From contig NZ_CP087997.1 in the NCBI RefSeq assembly GCF_021044565.1, positions 496,001 to 560,000 of the forward strand: 64,000 bases of DNA, written 5' to 3'. The position numbers and the translations under genes were made by a program. The DNA comes from Subtercola endophyticus (GTDB lineage: Bacteria; Actinomycetota; Actinomycetes; Actinomycetales; Microbacteriaceae). Under the pieces are notes generated by a model. The model saw only the letters and a list, made by a program, of their open reading frames with translations, did not search any database and was not told the origin of the DNA. Below are positions 34,054-43,368 of this stretch, in pieces (positions within the stretch are counted from its first letter, which is position 1; every line of letters starts with the position of its first letter).

Positions 34054-34860
34054 ATGTGCGGCAGGTTCGCCATGAACAAAGAGACCGACGACCTGATCCT
34101 CGAGTTCATTGCGCGCGGGGGCGACCCGCAGGAGTGGAGGCCGAGCTACAGCGTCTCGCCGACCGATGAGGCCCCGATCATCCGGCAGCGGGCGCCGAAG
34201 GCGGATGCGGGGTCTGCCGAGGCGGCGTCTGCCGAGACGGGGTCTGCTGGGGCGGCTGCGGGCGAGACGCGGGAGATCGAGCTCGCGCAGTGGGGGCTGA
34301 AGCCGGCTTGGGCCAAGCCGAAGGGGCCGGCGCCGATCAACGCGCGGCTCGAGACCGTGGCGACGAACGGAATGTTCCGCAGCGCTTTTGCTTCACATCG
34401 GTGCATCGTTCCGATGATCGGGTATTACGAATGGCAGCAGCAGGACGATGGTAAGCAGCCATACTTCATCCACGGCGATGCCGACGTGCTGGCTGCCGCA
34501 GGGCTCTACAGTGCGCGCAAAGACGACGCCGGCGAGTGGAAGGTGACGTTCACCATCGTCACGCGTGAGGCGGCCGATGCGTCGGGGGCGATCCACGAGC
34601 GCATGCCGGTGTTTCTCACTCCCGATCTCTGGGCGCCGTGGCTCGACCCCACGAAGATCACGAACGCCGACCCCGTGCTGACCGCGCTCGACCGCAGTTC
34701 TCTGGCCGTCGCGAAGTCGATCACGACCTATCCGGTGGCGCGAACCGTGAACAACTCGCGCACGCTCGACCCCTTCGACGCCCACCTCATCGAGCCGATC
34801 GAGCTCGACGACGACCTGGCCGGGGTGGATGTTCGTACGGGCGAGTTTCTCGACGGCTGA
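34054..34860 (+). CDS. SRAP domain protein (YedK/HMCES-like abasic-site protein)
   Basis: This 268-residue protein carries all SRAP active-site residues: Cys2 (exposed after Met removal), Asn96 and Arg98 (PINARLET), Glu126 (GYYEW) and His181 (IHERMPV). These proteins form a covalent DNA-protein link with abasic sites in single-stranded DNA and protect replication forks. A GS/Ala/Glu repeat insert (about 50-72) is unusual and lies between conserved blocks. The ATG has the strong site GGGAGG about 6 bases upstream. Confidence 0.92.
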   Translation: MCGRFAMNKETDDLILEFIARGGDPQEWRPSYSVSPTDEAPIIRQRAPKADAGSAEAASAETGSAGAAAGETREIELAQWGLKPAWAKPKGPAPINARLETVATNGMFRSAFASHRCIVPMIGYYEWQQQDDGKQPYFIHGDADVLAAAGLYSARKDDAGEWKVTFTIVTREAADASGAIHERMPVFLTPDLWAPWLDPTKITNADPVLTALDRSSLAVAKSITTYPVARTVNNSRTLDPFDAHLIEPIELDDDLAGVDVRTGEFLDG

Positions 34861-34897
34861 CGCCGTGCCGCTCCACCCGTGCCGCATCATCCACTTG

Positions 34898-34939
34898 GCG
34901 AAAAAGCCCCCAAAATCGCTCGGGAAGGTGCTTTTTCGC
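34898..34939. terminator. Terminator hairpin between convergent genes
   Basis: A perfect 10-bp stem GCGAAAAAGC / GCTTTTTCGC with a 22-base loop lies between the convergent SRAP and MarR genes. The A- and T-rich arm interiors suit termination in either direction. Confidence 0.6.
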
Positions 34940-34957
34940 AAAGTCGGAGGCTAGGCG

Positions 34958-35010
34958 GAGGGGGGCGCGCGGGAGGGGGGCGCGGGCGAAGGGGGGCGCG
35001 CGGGAGAGGG
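34958..35010. repeat. G-rich tandem repeat
   Basis: Three units close to GAGGGGGGCGCGCGG follow one another. Each carries a run of six Gs plus a run of three, so the plus strand could fold into a G-quadruplex. It lies just beyond the stop of the MarR gene. Confidence 0.6.
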
Positions 35011-35024
35011 CTCAGGCAAGCAGG

Positions 35025-35480
35025 CTAGGCGCTGACGGCGCTCACGGCGGCGGCCTCGAGGGCGGGCAGGGCCGCGAGGATGAGGGCGAGCTGCTCGTCG
35101 GGCTGCTCGGCGAGCATGGTGCGCACGCGCTCGCGCCGCGCCGAGCCGGCCGCAGCGAGCGCGGTCAGTCCGGGCTCGCTCACCCGTAACAAGAACGACC
35201 GGCCGTCGAGCGGATCGGCGTCGCGCTCGACGAGGCCACGGTGCTCGAGATCGGCGACGATTCGGGTCATGGTAGGCGCCGCGACGTGCTCGAGCCGGGC
35301 CAGGTCGCTCGGCCGGATGGGCCCGGCAGCACGCACGCTCGAGAGCGCTGAGAGCAGCCCGTGACTCAGCTCGTCGCCCACCGGGCGGATGCGCCGGCTC
35401 AGCCGGCTCACGACCAGCGTCAATCGTTCGGCGACTTCGTCTCGGCTCAACGCTGCTCCACGCACTTCTGCTTCAGGCAT
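35025..35480 (-). CDS. MarR family transcriptional regulator
   Basis: This 151-residue winged-helix protein has the MarR DNA-binding part [47 protein letters not shown] and N- and C-terminal dimer helices. Its ATG at 35480 lies inside the last codons of the response-regulator gene (8-base overlap, other frame). TAGGGT is exactly 6 bases upstream (35487-35492), so it may also be expressed as a leaderless mRNA independent of the operon. The ligand and targets are unknown. Confidence 0.9.
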   Translation of the reverse strand: MPEAEVRGAALSRDEVAERLTLVVSRLSRRIRPVGDELSHGLLSALSSVRAAGPIRPSDLARLEHVAAPTMTRIVADLEHRGLVERDADPLDGRSFLLRVSEPGLTALAAAGSARRERVRTMLAEQPDEQLALILAALPALEAAAVSAVSA

Positions 35481-36276
35481 TTTTCGACCCTACACTGCCG
35501 TCGACACCGTCACTGGCACCGGGTGCCGCGAGTGCGAGGGCGATCGCTTGAGCGCGGTCACGCACGTGCAACTTGGCGAACAGAGCGTTGATGTGCGTTT
35601 TCACCGTGGCCACACTCACGAACAGGCGCGCGGCGATCTCCGCGTTGTTGAGCCCGGTCGCCATCAGCTCGAGTACTTCACGTTCGCGGTGGGTGAGCTG
35701 CGGAAACCGGATGCCCGGGGCCGCCGAATTCGCAGCAGCAGCGGTGGCATCGGCACTAGTGGCTTCGGTGGTGGCATCGGCAGTGGCGGCAGTGGCCGTA
35801 GTGGCGGTATCGGCCGCGGGGGCATCAGCCGAGGCGGCGTCAGTGGTGGTGGTGAAACTGCCGATCAGGCGCGCCGCCACCTCCGGCGCGAGAGTGGTCT
35901 GCCCGTTGGCGACCGACCGGATGGCCGCCGCGACCTCTGCTCGGGAGGCGTCTTTCGTGAGATACCCGCGGGCGCCCTTCTGCAGTGCCCCTGAGATCGA
36001 TGCGTCGTCAGCGAAGGTGGTGAGCACAAGAATCGCAGTGTGCGGGTGGTCGCGCACGATCTCGGCGGTGGCTGCCGTGCCGTCGAGCACGGGCATCCGC
36101 AGGTCCATCAGCACCACATCGGGGTGCTGCTCGGCGACGAGCCGCACGGCTTCGGCGCCATCGGCTGCCGAGCCCACGATCTCGATGTCGGGCAGCAGCG
36201 AGAGCACGGTCACGAGCCCGTCGCGAATGATCGCCTGGTCATCGGCGACAAGCACTCGAATGCGCGGTTCGGTCAT
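35473..36276 (-). CDS. NarL/LuxR-type response regulator
   Basis: This 267-residue response regulator has a receiver domain (1-125) with the acidic pair D12/D13, phospho-acceptor Asp58 in VVLMDLRMP and Lys in YLTKDA, and a C-terminal LuxR helix-turn-helix (TAREREV-type block [22 protein letters not shown]). The linker (about 140-188) is an Ala/Thr/Asp low-complexity tract longer than usual. Its ATG overlaps the stop of the sensor-kinase gene (ATGA), so the two form a pair. Confidence 0.92.
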   Translation of the reverse strand: MTEPRIRVLVADDQAIIRDGLVTVLSLLPDIEIVGSAADGAEAVRLVAEQHPDVVLMDLRMPVLDGTAATAEIVRDHPHTAILVLTTFADDASISGALQKGARGYLTKDASRAEVAAAIRSVANGQTTLAPEVAARLIGSFTTTTDAASADAPAADTATTATAATADATTEATSADATAAAANSAAPGIRFPQLTHREREVLELMATGLNNAEIAARLFVSVATVKTHINALFAKLHVRDRAQAIALALAAPGASDGVDGSVGSKNA

Positions 36277-37550
36277 GACAGAAGCATGGCAGTTGCCGTG
36301 ACCACGAACGTGCCGTCTTCTGCCTCGACGCTGAGTGTGGCGCCGGGCAGTGTGGCAAAGCGCTCACGCATGCCGGCGATGCCCCGCGACCCGCCGGAGC
36401 TGCCGACGACGACCCGCGGGGCGGCAAGCGGATTGGCGACTCGAAGCAGCACGGCCGAAGGCGCCACCTCGACCTGCACGTCGACCGCGGCGCCGGCGGC
36501 GTGTTTGCGGGCGTTGGTCAGCGCCTCTTGCAGTGTCCGTCGCAGGGCGTGAGCCGCCTCACCCGAGAGCAGGCCGTCGTCCGCTGCGGGTTCGGTGCTG
36601 TGCACGGTCAGCGTCACGACAGAGCCCAGGGCACGATCGGCGCTCACCAGCTCGTCGAAGCTGGTGAGCAGTGCCGCCGGCGAAACGGAAGACGATGCGT
36701 CTGGCTCCCGCAGGGCATCCACCGCCCGTCGAGCCTCGGCGAGCCCCGACGCGGCGAGGCGTCGCGCGTCGTGAATACGATCGGCGGCCGCGTCGGTCTG
36801 GCCCGCCTCGAGGAGGGCATCGACGGCGTCGAGCTGAATTACGAGCCCGCCCAGGCTGTGCGCCAGCACGTCGTGAATCTCGCGGGCGATGCCCTGCCGA
36901 TCTGAAAGGGCCGTGAGGGCGGCCTGCTTCTCGACAGCGACGAGGTGTTCTTCGCGAAGGTGTTCGGCCTGCAGTTCGGCCAGCCGGAACTGCCGCCGAC
37001 TCAGCCCGCCGAGGGCCGAGATGACGATGCCACCCTCGATAGCGAGCAGGCCACCGGGCGAGAGGTCTGCGGAGAGGCCGGCACCCGACGAAGTCACAAC
37101 CGCGCCCACCGCAACGAGGGCTGCCGACACGACGCCGAGCAGAAGGCCCCACCAGAGCGGCCACTGAACGGTGCCGATGGTGCGGATGAGCGCAGCAACC
37201 GTCAGTGCGATGCCGAGGCCGAGGGTGGGGCCGGCGATGAAGGCTCCGCAGAGAGCGGCGACGGTGAGAGTGACCAGGATGACGCGGGGCAGCGCACCAG
37301 CCGGCGCGCCGGGCAGAGCAGGGGGAAGTTCGAGGTGACGCGAGGGAGCACCGCTGACGACGCCCCTCGTGAGAGCTATCGAGGCCATCAGAGAAACGAG
37401 CCAGGCGACGAGACCGACCGTGCCGATGGCGACCAGGGCGGGTGCAATGACGGGGGCGAAAGATGCGAAGAGGGCATAGCCGACCAGGGCGACGCCGGCC
37501 AGGTTGAGCGCCAGGCTCAGCCAGCCGGTTCGCGGTGCAGAGTTCACCAC
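36273..37550 (-). CDS. Sensor histidine kinase, HisKA_3 (NarX/DesK) type
   Basis: A 425-residue kinase. Five to six N-terminal membrane helices (about 10-180) without a large outer domain suggest sensing within the membrane. The phospho-acceptor is His226 in [13 protein letters not shown]. The ATPase part has [11 protein letters not shown] (N box) and [13 protein letters not shown] (G box). Two GTG codons in a row (37550, 37547) are possible starts. No ribosome site is visible, and GAGAAT stands 6 bases before the second GTG. The stimulus is unknown. Confidence 0.9.
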   Translation of the reverse strand: MVNSAPRTGWLSLALNLAGVALVGYALFASFAPVIAPALVAIGTVGLVAWLVSLMASIALTRGVVSGAPSRHLELPPALPGAPAGALPRVILVTLTVAALCGAFIAGPTLGLGIALTVAALIRTIGTVQWPLWWGLLLGVVSAALVAVGAVVTSSGAGLSADLSPGGLLAIEGGIVISALGGLSRRQFRLAELQAEHLREEHLVAVEKQAALTALSDRQGIAREIHDVLAHSLGGLVIQLDAVDALLEAGQTDAAADRIHDARRLAASGLAEARRAVDALREPDASSSVSPAALLTSFDELVSADRALGSVVTLTVHSTEPAADDGLLSGEAAHALRRTLQEALTNARKHAAGAAVDVQVEVAPSAVLLRVANPLAAPRVVVGSSGGSRGIAGMRERFATLPGATLSVEAEDGTFVVTATAMLLS

Positions 37551-37632
37551 CCCATTCTCGCCCGGTCGGCGCAGAGATGGCGGCGGGCATCCGTTCTCAG
37601 GCGCACGCCGTGGTTCAGGTGCTCGCTGTGGT

Positions 37633-38151
37633 TCACGCGGTGACGTGGCTCAGGCGGCCGATGCGCGCCGAGAACACGGCCGAACGAGCGGCGCGGTTGG
37701 CAGCCAGCAGAATCAGGATGACCGCGGTCGACGAAGCGATCTGCGATCCCATGGCGCCGGCGCCCGCATCGATGCCGATGCGCAGGGCGATGAAGCCGAC
37801 CCACAGGGCGAACCCCCACCATCCGGTGCGGCTCTCGAGCGTCGCGGTGCTGTCGTCGCGGGCTGCGGCGCGGCCTTCGGCGGTGATCGGCCGGAACTTC
37901 GCCATGACCCCCATCGCTGCGCCGACTCCGAGCGAAACCACGATCTCGAAGACCAGAACTGCGACATCGAAGGTGCTGAGGTGAGCCAAGTTCGTCGAGT
38001 TCGCGAGGGTGACGACGCCGATTCCGCCGAGGATGACCGGTCCGCGCCACATGCGGGCGATTTCGACCGGGCGCCAGTTGACCTGACGCAGGCCCATGTA
38101 GCCGACCAGAACGATGATGACGAGCGCGTTGACGATGATCTGAATGTTCAT
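37633..38151 (-). CDS. Membrane protein of unknown function (172 aa)
   Basis: About five membrane helices with short loops; one soluble loop (about 90-108, EGRAAARDDSTATLESRT) separates the first three helices from the last two. It resembles CcdC/DUF1453-type small membrane proteins, but I am not sure. It lies 57 bases after the next gene upstream and 82 bases before the kinase gene on the same strand, so it may be co-transcribed with the two-component system. Confidence 0.7.
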   Translation of the reverse strand: MNIQIIVNALVIIVLVGYMGLRQVNWRPVEIARMWRGPVILGGIGVVTLANSTNLAHLSTFDVAVLVFEIVVSLGVGAAMGVMAKFRPITAEGRAAARDDSTATLESRTGWWGFALWVGFIALRIGIDAGAGAMGSQIASSTAVILILLAANRAARSAVFSARIGRLSHVTA

Positions 38152-38208
38152 GTCTTCATGCTCGTCGGGCGGCGCGCCGAGCGGCTCGGCCCACGGGTGG
38201 AGATGGGG

Positions 38209-38883
38209 TCAGGTGCGGGTGGAGATCGATCGTCGCGAGACCCAGATCACACCCACCCCGATCGCGCAGATGACCAGCGCGATGAGCAGCACGTAGAACG
38301 CCACCGAGAAGTACCCGTTCGCCGAGAGGGTCGGGTTGAGAAACGGATAGGGGTACCACGGCTTGCCCGTCGTGCCATCGATGGCCAGCGGCCCGCGGAT
38401 GAGCGTGTAGATCACCCAGGCGATGGGAAACGACACGATGGCCCACAGCCTGCGGTAGTTCAGCGGGATGCGCCCCGGCGCGAACAGCCAGTCGAGCAGT
38501 AGGTAGATCGGGCCGACCACGTGCAGAATCTCGTTCGACCACTCGAGCGTCTGGCCCTGGGGCAGGGCGATGCCGCGCAGCAGCAGGTTGTAGACGATGC
38601 CCGTGGTCACCATGTACGTGACGACGCAGGCGCGAACGGTGGTGAACAGCAGCGGATCGGGCCCGCTGCGCCGGATGGCCAGCCCCGCACCGACGAGCAG
38701 AACCACGACGCTGGCCGCGTTGGAGTCGACCGTGAAGAAGCTGAAGAAGTTCGTGATGTAAAAACCCGCGTCGAACCCGGTTGTGCCTTGCAAGAAGCTC
38801 AGCGAATGCGCCAGCTGGGCCACGATGGCCACCGTGATCGCCGCCGCGACCACGACACGCAGAATCACGAAGAGGAGTCGCAT
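38209..38883 (-). CDS. Pr6Pr-like membrane protein
   Basis: This 224-residue protein has six to seven helices. The segment FFSFFTVDSNAASVVVLLVGA, the helix starting VTGIVYNLLLRGI and WYPYPFLNP followed by GYFSVAFYVLLIA are marks of the bacterial Pr6Pr (FAR-17a/AIG1-like) family. Function unknown. The ATG has no ribosome site; TATGCT ends 7 bases upstream (38891-38896), suggesting a leaderless mRNA. It is divergent from the PoxB gene, 77 bases apart. Confidence 0.8.
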   Translation of the reverse strand: MRLLFVILRVVVAAAITVAIVAQLAHSLSFLQGTTGFDAGFYITNFFSFFTVDSNAASVVVLLVGAGLAIRRSGPDPLLFTTVRACVVTYMVTTGIVYNLLLRGIALPQGQTLEWSNEILHVVGPIYLLLDWLFAPGRIPLNYRRLWAIVSFPIAWVIYTLIRGPLAIDGTTGKPWYPYPFLNPTLSANGYFSVAFYVLLIALVICAIGVGVIWVSRRSISTRT

Positions 38884-38960
38884 GGGTCACAGCATATGGT
38901 GTGCGCGCAAGGGCCGAGCCGAGTCGGGCGTTTCGCGGCAGCGGCGTGTTGAATGGAGCC

Positions 38961-40730
38961 ATGGCAGACACCGTTGCAGACCAACTCATCGCCCAGCTCG
39001 TCGACGCGGGCGTGCGGCGCATCTACGGAATCGTGGGTGACAGCCTCAACCCGGTGGTCGACGCCGTGCGCCGCACCGGTGGCGCGGCGAAGGGCGGCAT
39101 CGACTGGATTCACGTGCGCAACGAAGAGGCAGCGGCGTTCGCCGCCGGAGCCGAGGCACAGCTCACCGGCCGACTCGCGGTCTGCGCCGGCAGCTGCGGG
39201 CCGGGCAACCTGCATCTCATCAACGGTCTCTTCGATGCGCATCGCTCGGGGGCGCCGGTGCTGGCGATCGCCAGCCATATTCCGTCAGAACAGATCGGAA
39301 GCGAATACTTTCAAGAGACGCACCCTGACCGCCTGTTCGTCGAATGCTCGAACTATCGTGAGCTCATTTCCACGCCGGCGCAGAGTCCGCGCGTCGTGAA
39401 CTCGGCGCTGCGGCATGCGGTGGCGCTGCGTGGGGTCGCTGTGGTCAGCCTTCCGGGTGACATCGCACAGTTGCCGGCCGAGGGTTCTGCGCCCGCTTTT
39501 GTGCTGCCCGGGCATCCGGTGCTCGTGCCTGCGGAGACGGATGTTCGGGCCCTCGCCGACGCGATCAACGCCGCCAAGACCATTGCGATCTTCGCGGGGG
39601 CCGGAGTCGAAGGCGCGCACGACGAGGTTGTTGCGTTCGCCGACCTGCTCGCCGCTCCCGTGGGGCACACGCTGCGGGGCAAGGAGTGGATTCAGTACGA
39701 CAACCCGTTCGACGTGGGAATGACGGGGCTGCTCGGTTACGGAGCCGCGCACGCGGGCATCCATGACGCCGACCTGCTCATTCTGCTCGGCACCGACTTT
39801 CCGTACACCCAGTTCTTGCCCGAAGGCGGTACCGGTCGCGGTGAGGTCGTCATCGCCCAAGTGGATGCCCGGGCCGAGCATCTGGGCAGGCGGGCCTCTG
39901 TGCAGGTTCCGGTGCACGGAGATGTTCTTGCGACGATCGCCGCTGTGACGCCGCTCGTCTCGCGCACGGCGGACCGCGGATTTCTCGACAAGACCCTCAA
40001 GCGGCACCAGAAGCTGCTCGGCAGCGTGGTCGGCGCGTACGCGAAGAACGTCGAGAAGAAGACGCCGATCCACCCCGAGTACGTCGCATCCATACTCGAC
40101 GACGTCGCTGCAGACGACACGATCTTCACCGCCGATACCGGCATGTGCAATGTGTGGACGGCCCGTTACATCAACCCGAACGGGCGGCGGCGCATCATCG
40201 GCTCGTACCTGCACGGTTCGATGGCGAACGCGCTGCCGCAGGCTCTCGGCGCGCAGATCAGCCATCCGGGCCGGCAGGTCGTCTCGGTCTCGGGCGACGG
40301 CGGCCTGTCGATGCTTCTCGGCGAGCTCGTGACCGTGGCCGCATACAAGCTGCCCGTGAAGATCGTGGTCTTCAACAACTCGACACTCGGGCTGGTGAAG
40401 GTGGAGATGCTGGTCGACGGGTACCCCGACTTCGGCGTCAATGTGCCGATGGTGGACTACGCCGCGCTGGCGAACGCGCTCGGCATCTACGGCCAGAGAG
40501 TCGAAAAGCCCACCGACGTTCGGGAGGCTTTTGAGAGGGCGTTCGCCCATGACGGGCCGGCGCTGGTCGATGTGGTGACCGATCCGCTGGCGTTGTCGCT
40601 GCCGCCGACGATCACGGCCGGCCAGGTGAAGGGATTCAGCCTCGCGGTGTCGAAGATCGTGATGAACGGGGGAGTGGGAGAGGCTGTGCAGCTGGCCAAG
40701 ACCAACCTGCGCAACATCCCCCACCCGTAA
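38961..40730 (+). CDS. poxB: Pyruvate dehydrogenase (quinone) / pyruvate oxidase, PoxB-like
   Basis: A 589-residue thiamine-diphosphate enzyme with three domains: the PYR domain with catalytic Glu55 (HVRNEEAAAF), a central FAD-type domain and the PP domain with the ThDP motif GDGG near residue 445 through KIVVFNN. ETHPDRLF and RIIGSYLHGSMANALPQALG match actinobacterial PoxB, which oxidises pyruvate to acetate and CO2 with electrons to the quinone pool. The ATG has TGGAG just upstream. It converges with the hexapeptide protein gene; ACCCGT-AAG-ACGGGT (40725-40739) covers both stop codons. Confidence 0.92.
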   Translation: MADTVADQLIAQLVDAGVRRIYGIVGDSLNPVVDAVRRTGGAAKGGIDWIHVRNEEAAAFAAGAEAQLTGRLAVCAGSCGPGNLHLINGLFDAHRSGAPVLAIASHIPSEQIGSEYFQETHPDRLFVECSNYRELISTPAQSPRVVNSALRHAVALRGVAVVSLPGDIAQLPAEGSAPAFVLPGHPVLVPAETDVRALADAINAAKTIAIFAGAGVEGAHDEVVAFADLLAAPVGHTLRGKEWIQYDNPFDVGMTGLLGYGAAHAGIHDADLLILLGTDFPYTQFLPEGGTGRGEVVIAQVDARAEHLGRRASVQVPVHGDVLATIAAVTPLVSRTADRGFLDKTLKRHQKLLGSVVGAYAKNVEKKTPIHPEYVASILDDVAADDTIFTADTGMCNVWTARYINPNGRRRIIGSYLHGSMANALPQALGAQISHPGRQVVSVSGDGGLSMLLGELVTVAAYKLPVKIVVFNNSTLGLVKVEMLVDGYPDFGVNVPMVDYAALANALGIYGQRVEKPTDVREAFERAFAHDGPALVDVVTDPLALSLPPTITAGQVKGFSLAVSKIVMNGGVGEAVQLAKTNLRNIPHP

Positions 40731-40736
40731 GACGGG

Positions 40737-41213
40737 TTAGGCCGCTTTGGCGAAACCGCTGTCGGTGCTGGTGGTGCTGCGCACGGCGCTGGTGCCGGAC
40801 TGGGGGCCGCCGAGGGTCGGGCGAGCCGGGGCGCTGCGTGCGACCAGTTCTCCGTCGGCGATGGTGGTGTCGTGCGGCACGTGCATGCCGTCGGTGATCA
40901 CGGCGCGGTCGCCGATGCGGGTGTGGCTGCCGATCTTCGCGCCGCGGCCGATGCGGGCGTCTTGCCCGACGTGCACGCCTGCGCCGATGAACACTCCGGC
41001 GCCCACGACGGCGCCCCGGTCGATCCAGCTGCCGGCGCCCACCCAGGCGCCCTGGCCGAGCTGCGCCTCGGGTTCGACGTACGCCGACGATTCGACGAAA
41101 GCGGTGGGGTGCACGACCGAGGTCGCGGAGATGAATCCGCGCCCGTTCGAGTGGTGCTTGTACCGGGCGAATTCGCCGTATTCGTTTTCGATCTCTACAT
41201 AGATTTTGCTCAA
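40737..41213 (-). CDS. Left-handed beta-helix (hexapeptide repeat) transferase-like protein
   Basis: About 158 residues, from TTG 41213 (AAGGAGAC 5 bases upstream; upstream codons lack a better start). An N-terminal strand region is followed by hexapeptide repeats (VVHPTAFVESSAYVEPEAQ, AWVGAGSWIDRGAVVGAGVF, RIGRGAKIGSHTRIGDRAVI) that build a beta-helix as in acetyltransferases and the UDP-sugar acyltransferase family. No clear catalytic histidine motif is seen, so activity is uncertain. Confidence 0.8.
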   Translation of the reverse strand: MSKIYVEIENEYGEFARYKHHSNGRGFISATSVVHPTAFVESSAYVEPEAQLGQGAWVGAGSWIDRGAVVGAGVFIGAGVHVGQDARIGRGAKIGSHTRIGDRAVITDGMHVPHDTTIADGELVARSAPARPTLGGPQSGTSAVRSTTSTDSGFAKAA

Positions 41214-41359
41214 CTGCGTCTCCTTGCTGTTGTGCGGAGCCTTATCGAGTATTCGGAGCCCGCAGGCAGATCTGCGTGCTCTTGTACCCTTGCTACACAC
41301 AACAACGCAAGGGCCTGGTCGATTCCCTACAGCAGCATCTGCGTAGCTAGGCTGAGCGA

Positions 41360-42355
41360 ATGCACTCTCGCGAACTCGGCAGAACCCACAGAACCGTCTC
41401 GAGCATCGGCCTCGGCACCTGGCAACTCGGCGCCGATTGGGGTGACGTGCAAGAAGCGGATGCCCTGGCGGTACTCGATGCGTCGGTCGAGGCCGGCGTC
41501 ACCTTCTTCGACACGGCCGACGTCTACGGCGACGGCCGCAGCGAGCAACTGATCGGGCGGTATCTCTCGGAGAACCCCGGGCACGGCATCACCGTTGCCA
41601 CCAAGATGGGGCGCCGCCAGGAGCAGGTGCCCGAGAACTACGTGCTCGACAACTTTCGCGCCTGGACGAACCGGTCACGCACCAACCTGGGCGTCGAGAC
41701 GCTCGACCTCGTTCAGCTGCACTGCCCGCCGAGCCAGGTGTTCGAGAGCGATGAGGTCTACGACGCGCTCGAGACACTCGTCTCTGAGGAGGTCGTTTCG
41801 AACTACGGATTCAGCGTGGAGACCGCCGATCAGGCGCTCGCCGCCATCGCTCGGCCGGGCACGGCGACCATCCAGATCATTCTGAACGCCTTCCGGCTCA
41901 AGCCGCTGGATGCTGTGCTCCCCGCCGCGCGCGACGCTGGTGTCGGCATCATTGCTCGCGTGCCGCTCGCGTCGGGGCTCTTGACCGGAAAGTACACGGA
42001 GCAGACCACGTTCGCGGCTTCGGATCACCGCACGTACAACCGCGACGGCAGTGCGTTCGACGTGGGGGAGACGTTCTCGGGCGTCGACTTCGAGACCGGC
42101 GTCGCTGCGGCGCGGGAATTCGCCGCACTCGTCGCCTCGGTCGGGCCTGAGGGCGTGACACCCGCGACCGCCGCCCTGGCGTGGGTGGCGCAGCTGCCGG
42201 GTGTGAGCACGGTTATTCCTGGTGCGCGCAACCCGGGGCAAGCCGAGGCGAACGCTGCCGCCGGGTCGGTGCCTTCGTTGGGTGCCGCCTTCGACGAGGG
42301 CGTGCGACGGATTTACGACGAGTACTTTCGGCAGAGCATACACTCGCGCTGGTAG
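41360..42355 (+). CDS. Aldo/keto reductase
   Basis: This 331-residue NADPH-dependent (alpha/beta)8-barrel oxidoreductase has the catalytic tetrad Asp51, Tyr56, Lys82 and His121 and the cofactor loop ending STVIPGARNPGQAEANAAA. It is of the AKR11/YajO-like group. The ATG has no ribosome site. TAGGCT (41348-41353) is exactly 6 bases upstream, as in the acyl-CoA dehydrogenase gene, so the mRNA is probably leaderless. The sequence around its stop is repeated 60 bases downstream. Confidence 0.92.
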   Translation: MHSRELGRTHRTVSSIGLGTWQLGADWGDVQEADALAVLDASVEAGVTFFDTADVYGDGRSEQLIGRYLSENPGHGITVATKMGRRQEQVPENYVLDNFRAWTNRSRTNLGVETLDLVQLHCPPSQVFESDEVYDALETLVSEEVVSNYGFSVETADQALAAIARPGTATIQIILNAFRLKPLDAVLPAARDAGVGIIARVPLASGLLTGKYTEQTTFAASDHRTYNRDGSAFDVGETFSGVDFETGVAAAREFAALVASVGPEGVTPATAALAWVAQLPGVSTVIPGARNPGQAEANAAAGSVPSLGAAFDEGVRRIYDEYFRQSIHSRW

Positions 42356-42416
42356 CGCTGGGGCGAGGGGCTGGCATCCGGTCGGCGCTCGCCGGGCATC
42401 CACTCGCGCTGGTGGC
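42337..42416. repeat. 20-bp direct repeat around the aldo/keto reductase stop
   Basis: CATACACTCGCGCTGGTAGC (42337-42356, containing the stop TAG) recurs as CATCCACTCGCGCTGGTGGC at 42397-42416, with 60 bases between corresponding points and two mismatches. Confidence 0.65.
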
Positions 42417-42428
42417 ACGAGTAGCGCG

Positions 42429-43253
42429 TCAGCCCTCGAAGTCGGGATCGCGGCCGGTGCGCTCGCCCGTCTCCAGGGTGGCGATGAGTGCCATGTCGTC
42501 GGTGTCGAGCGCGAAGTCGAACACGTCGATGTTCTCGGCGATGCGTGAGGGCGTGATCGACTTCGGAATCACCACGTTGCCGAGCTCGAGGTGCCAGCGG
42601 ATCACGATCTGAGCGGGGGACTTGCCGTACTTCGCGGCGAGTTCGTCGAGCACCGGGTTGCCCAGCACGCGCCCGCGGGCGAGTGGCGACCAGGCCTCGG
42701 TCTGGATTCCGTGCGCAGCGTTGTAGGCGCGCACCTCGGCCTGGGGCAGCCACGGGTGCAGCTCGATCTGGTTGATGGCCGGAACGATGCTCGTTTCGTG
42801 GGCCAGGCGCTCGAGGTGGTGCGGGTGAAAGTTCGACACGCCGATCGAGCGGGCCAGCCCGTCGGCCTGGATCTTCTCGAGCGCACGCCAGGTTTCGACG
42901 TACTTGTTCTGCGTGGGGGCGGGCCAGTGGATGAGGTACAGGTCGACGTACTCGAGGCCGAGGCGCTCAAGGCTCTCGTCGAAAGAGGCGCGCGTCTCGT
43001 CATAACCGTGGCGGTCTTGGTAGACCTTCGTCGTGACGAAGAGTTCTGCGCGCGGCACGCTCGTGCGGGCGACCGCCTGGCCCACACCCACCTCGTTGTC
43101 GTAGAGCGTGGCAGTGTCGACGTGCCGGTAGCCGAGGTCGAACGCGGCTGTCGCGGCGGCGGCGGCCTCAGCATCGGTGGCCTTGTACACACCGAGCCCC
43201 AGTTGAGGGATGGTGTGGCCGTCGTTGAGGGTGAGGTTCGGCGCGAAGATCAT
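42429..43253 (-). CDS. Aldo/keto reductase, 2,5-diketo-D-gluconate reductase type
   Basis: This 274-residue AKR5-type enzyme has GYRHVDTATLYDNEVGVG with Asp46 and Tyr51, Lys76 (VTTKVYQ) and His109 (LYLIHWP), then the cofactor motif VVIPKSITPSRIAEN. It reduces aldehydes or ketones with NADPH; the natural substrate is unclear. The ATG has GATAAT exactly 6 bases upstream (43260-43265), the best -10 match in this group, and GGAGA between. It converges with the other aldo/keto reductase, 73 bases apart. Confidence 0.92.
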   Translation of the reverse strand: MIFAPNLTLNDGHTIPQLGLGVYKATDAEAAAAATAAFDLGYRHVDTATLYDNEVGVGQAVARTSVPRAELFVTTKVYQDRHGYDETRASFDESLERLGLEYVDLYLIHWPAPTQNKYVETWRALEKIQADGLARSIGVSNFHPHHLERLAHETSIVPAINQIELHPWLPQAEVRAYNAAHGIQTEAWSPLARGRVLGNPVLDELAAKYGKSPAQIVIRWHLELGNVVIPKSITPSRIAENIDVFDFALDTDDMALIATLETGERTGRDPDFEG

Positions 43254-43280
43254 GTCTCCATTATCCCGGGCCGGTGCGTG

Positions 43281-43353
43281 GCAAAAACGTAGGAGGATTC
43301 GGCACGGTGCCGCCCTATAGGGCTTACCGCCGCGAAATCTCCTACGTTTTCGC
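43281..43353 (-). terminator. Long stem-loop downstream of the MFS gene
   Basis: Arms GCAAAAACGTAGGAG (43281-43295) and CTCCTACGTTTTCGC (43339-43353) pair at 14 of 15 bases. The 43-base loop contains two further palindromes (GGCACGGTGCC and GCCCTATAGGGC). It lies 15 bases past the MFS stop and just upstream of the aldo/keto reductase promoter at 43260. Confidence 0.65.
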
Positions 43354-43368
43354 GTCGCCCGCTGCAGG

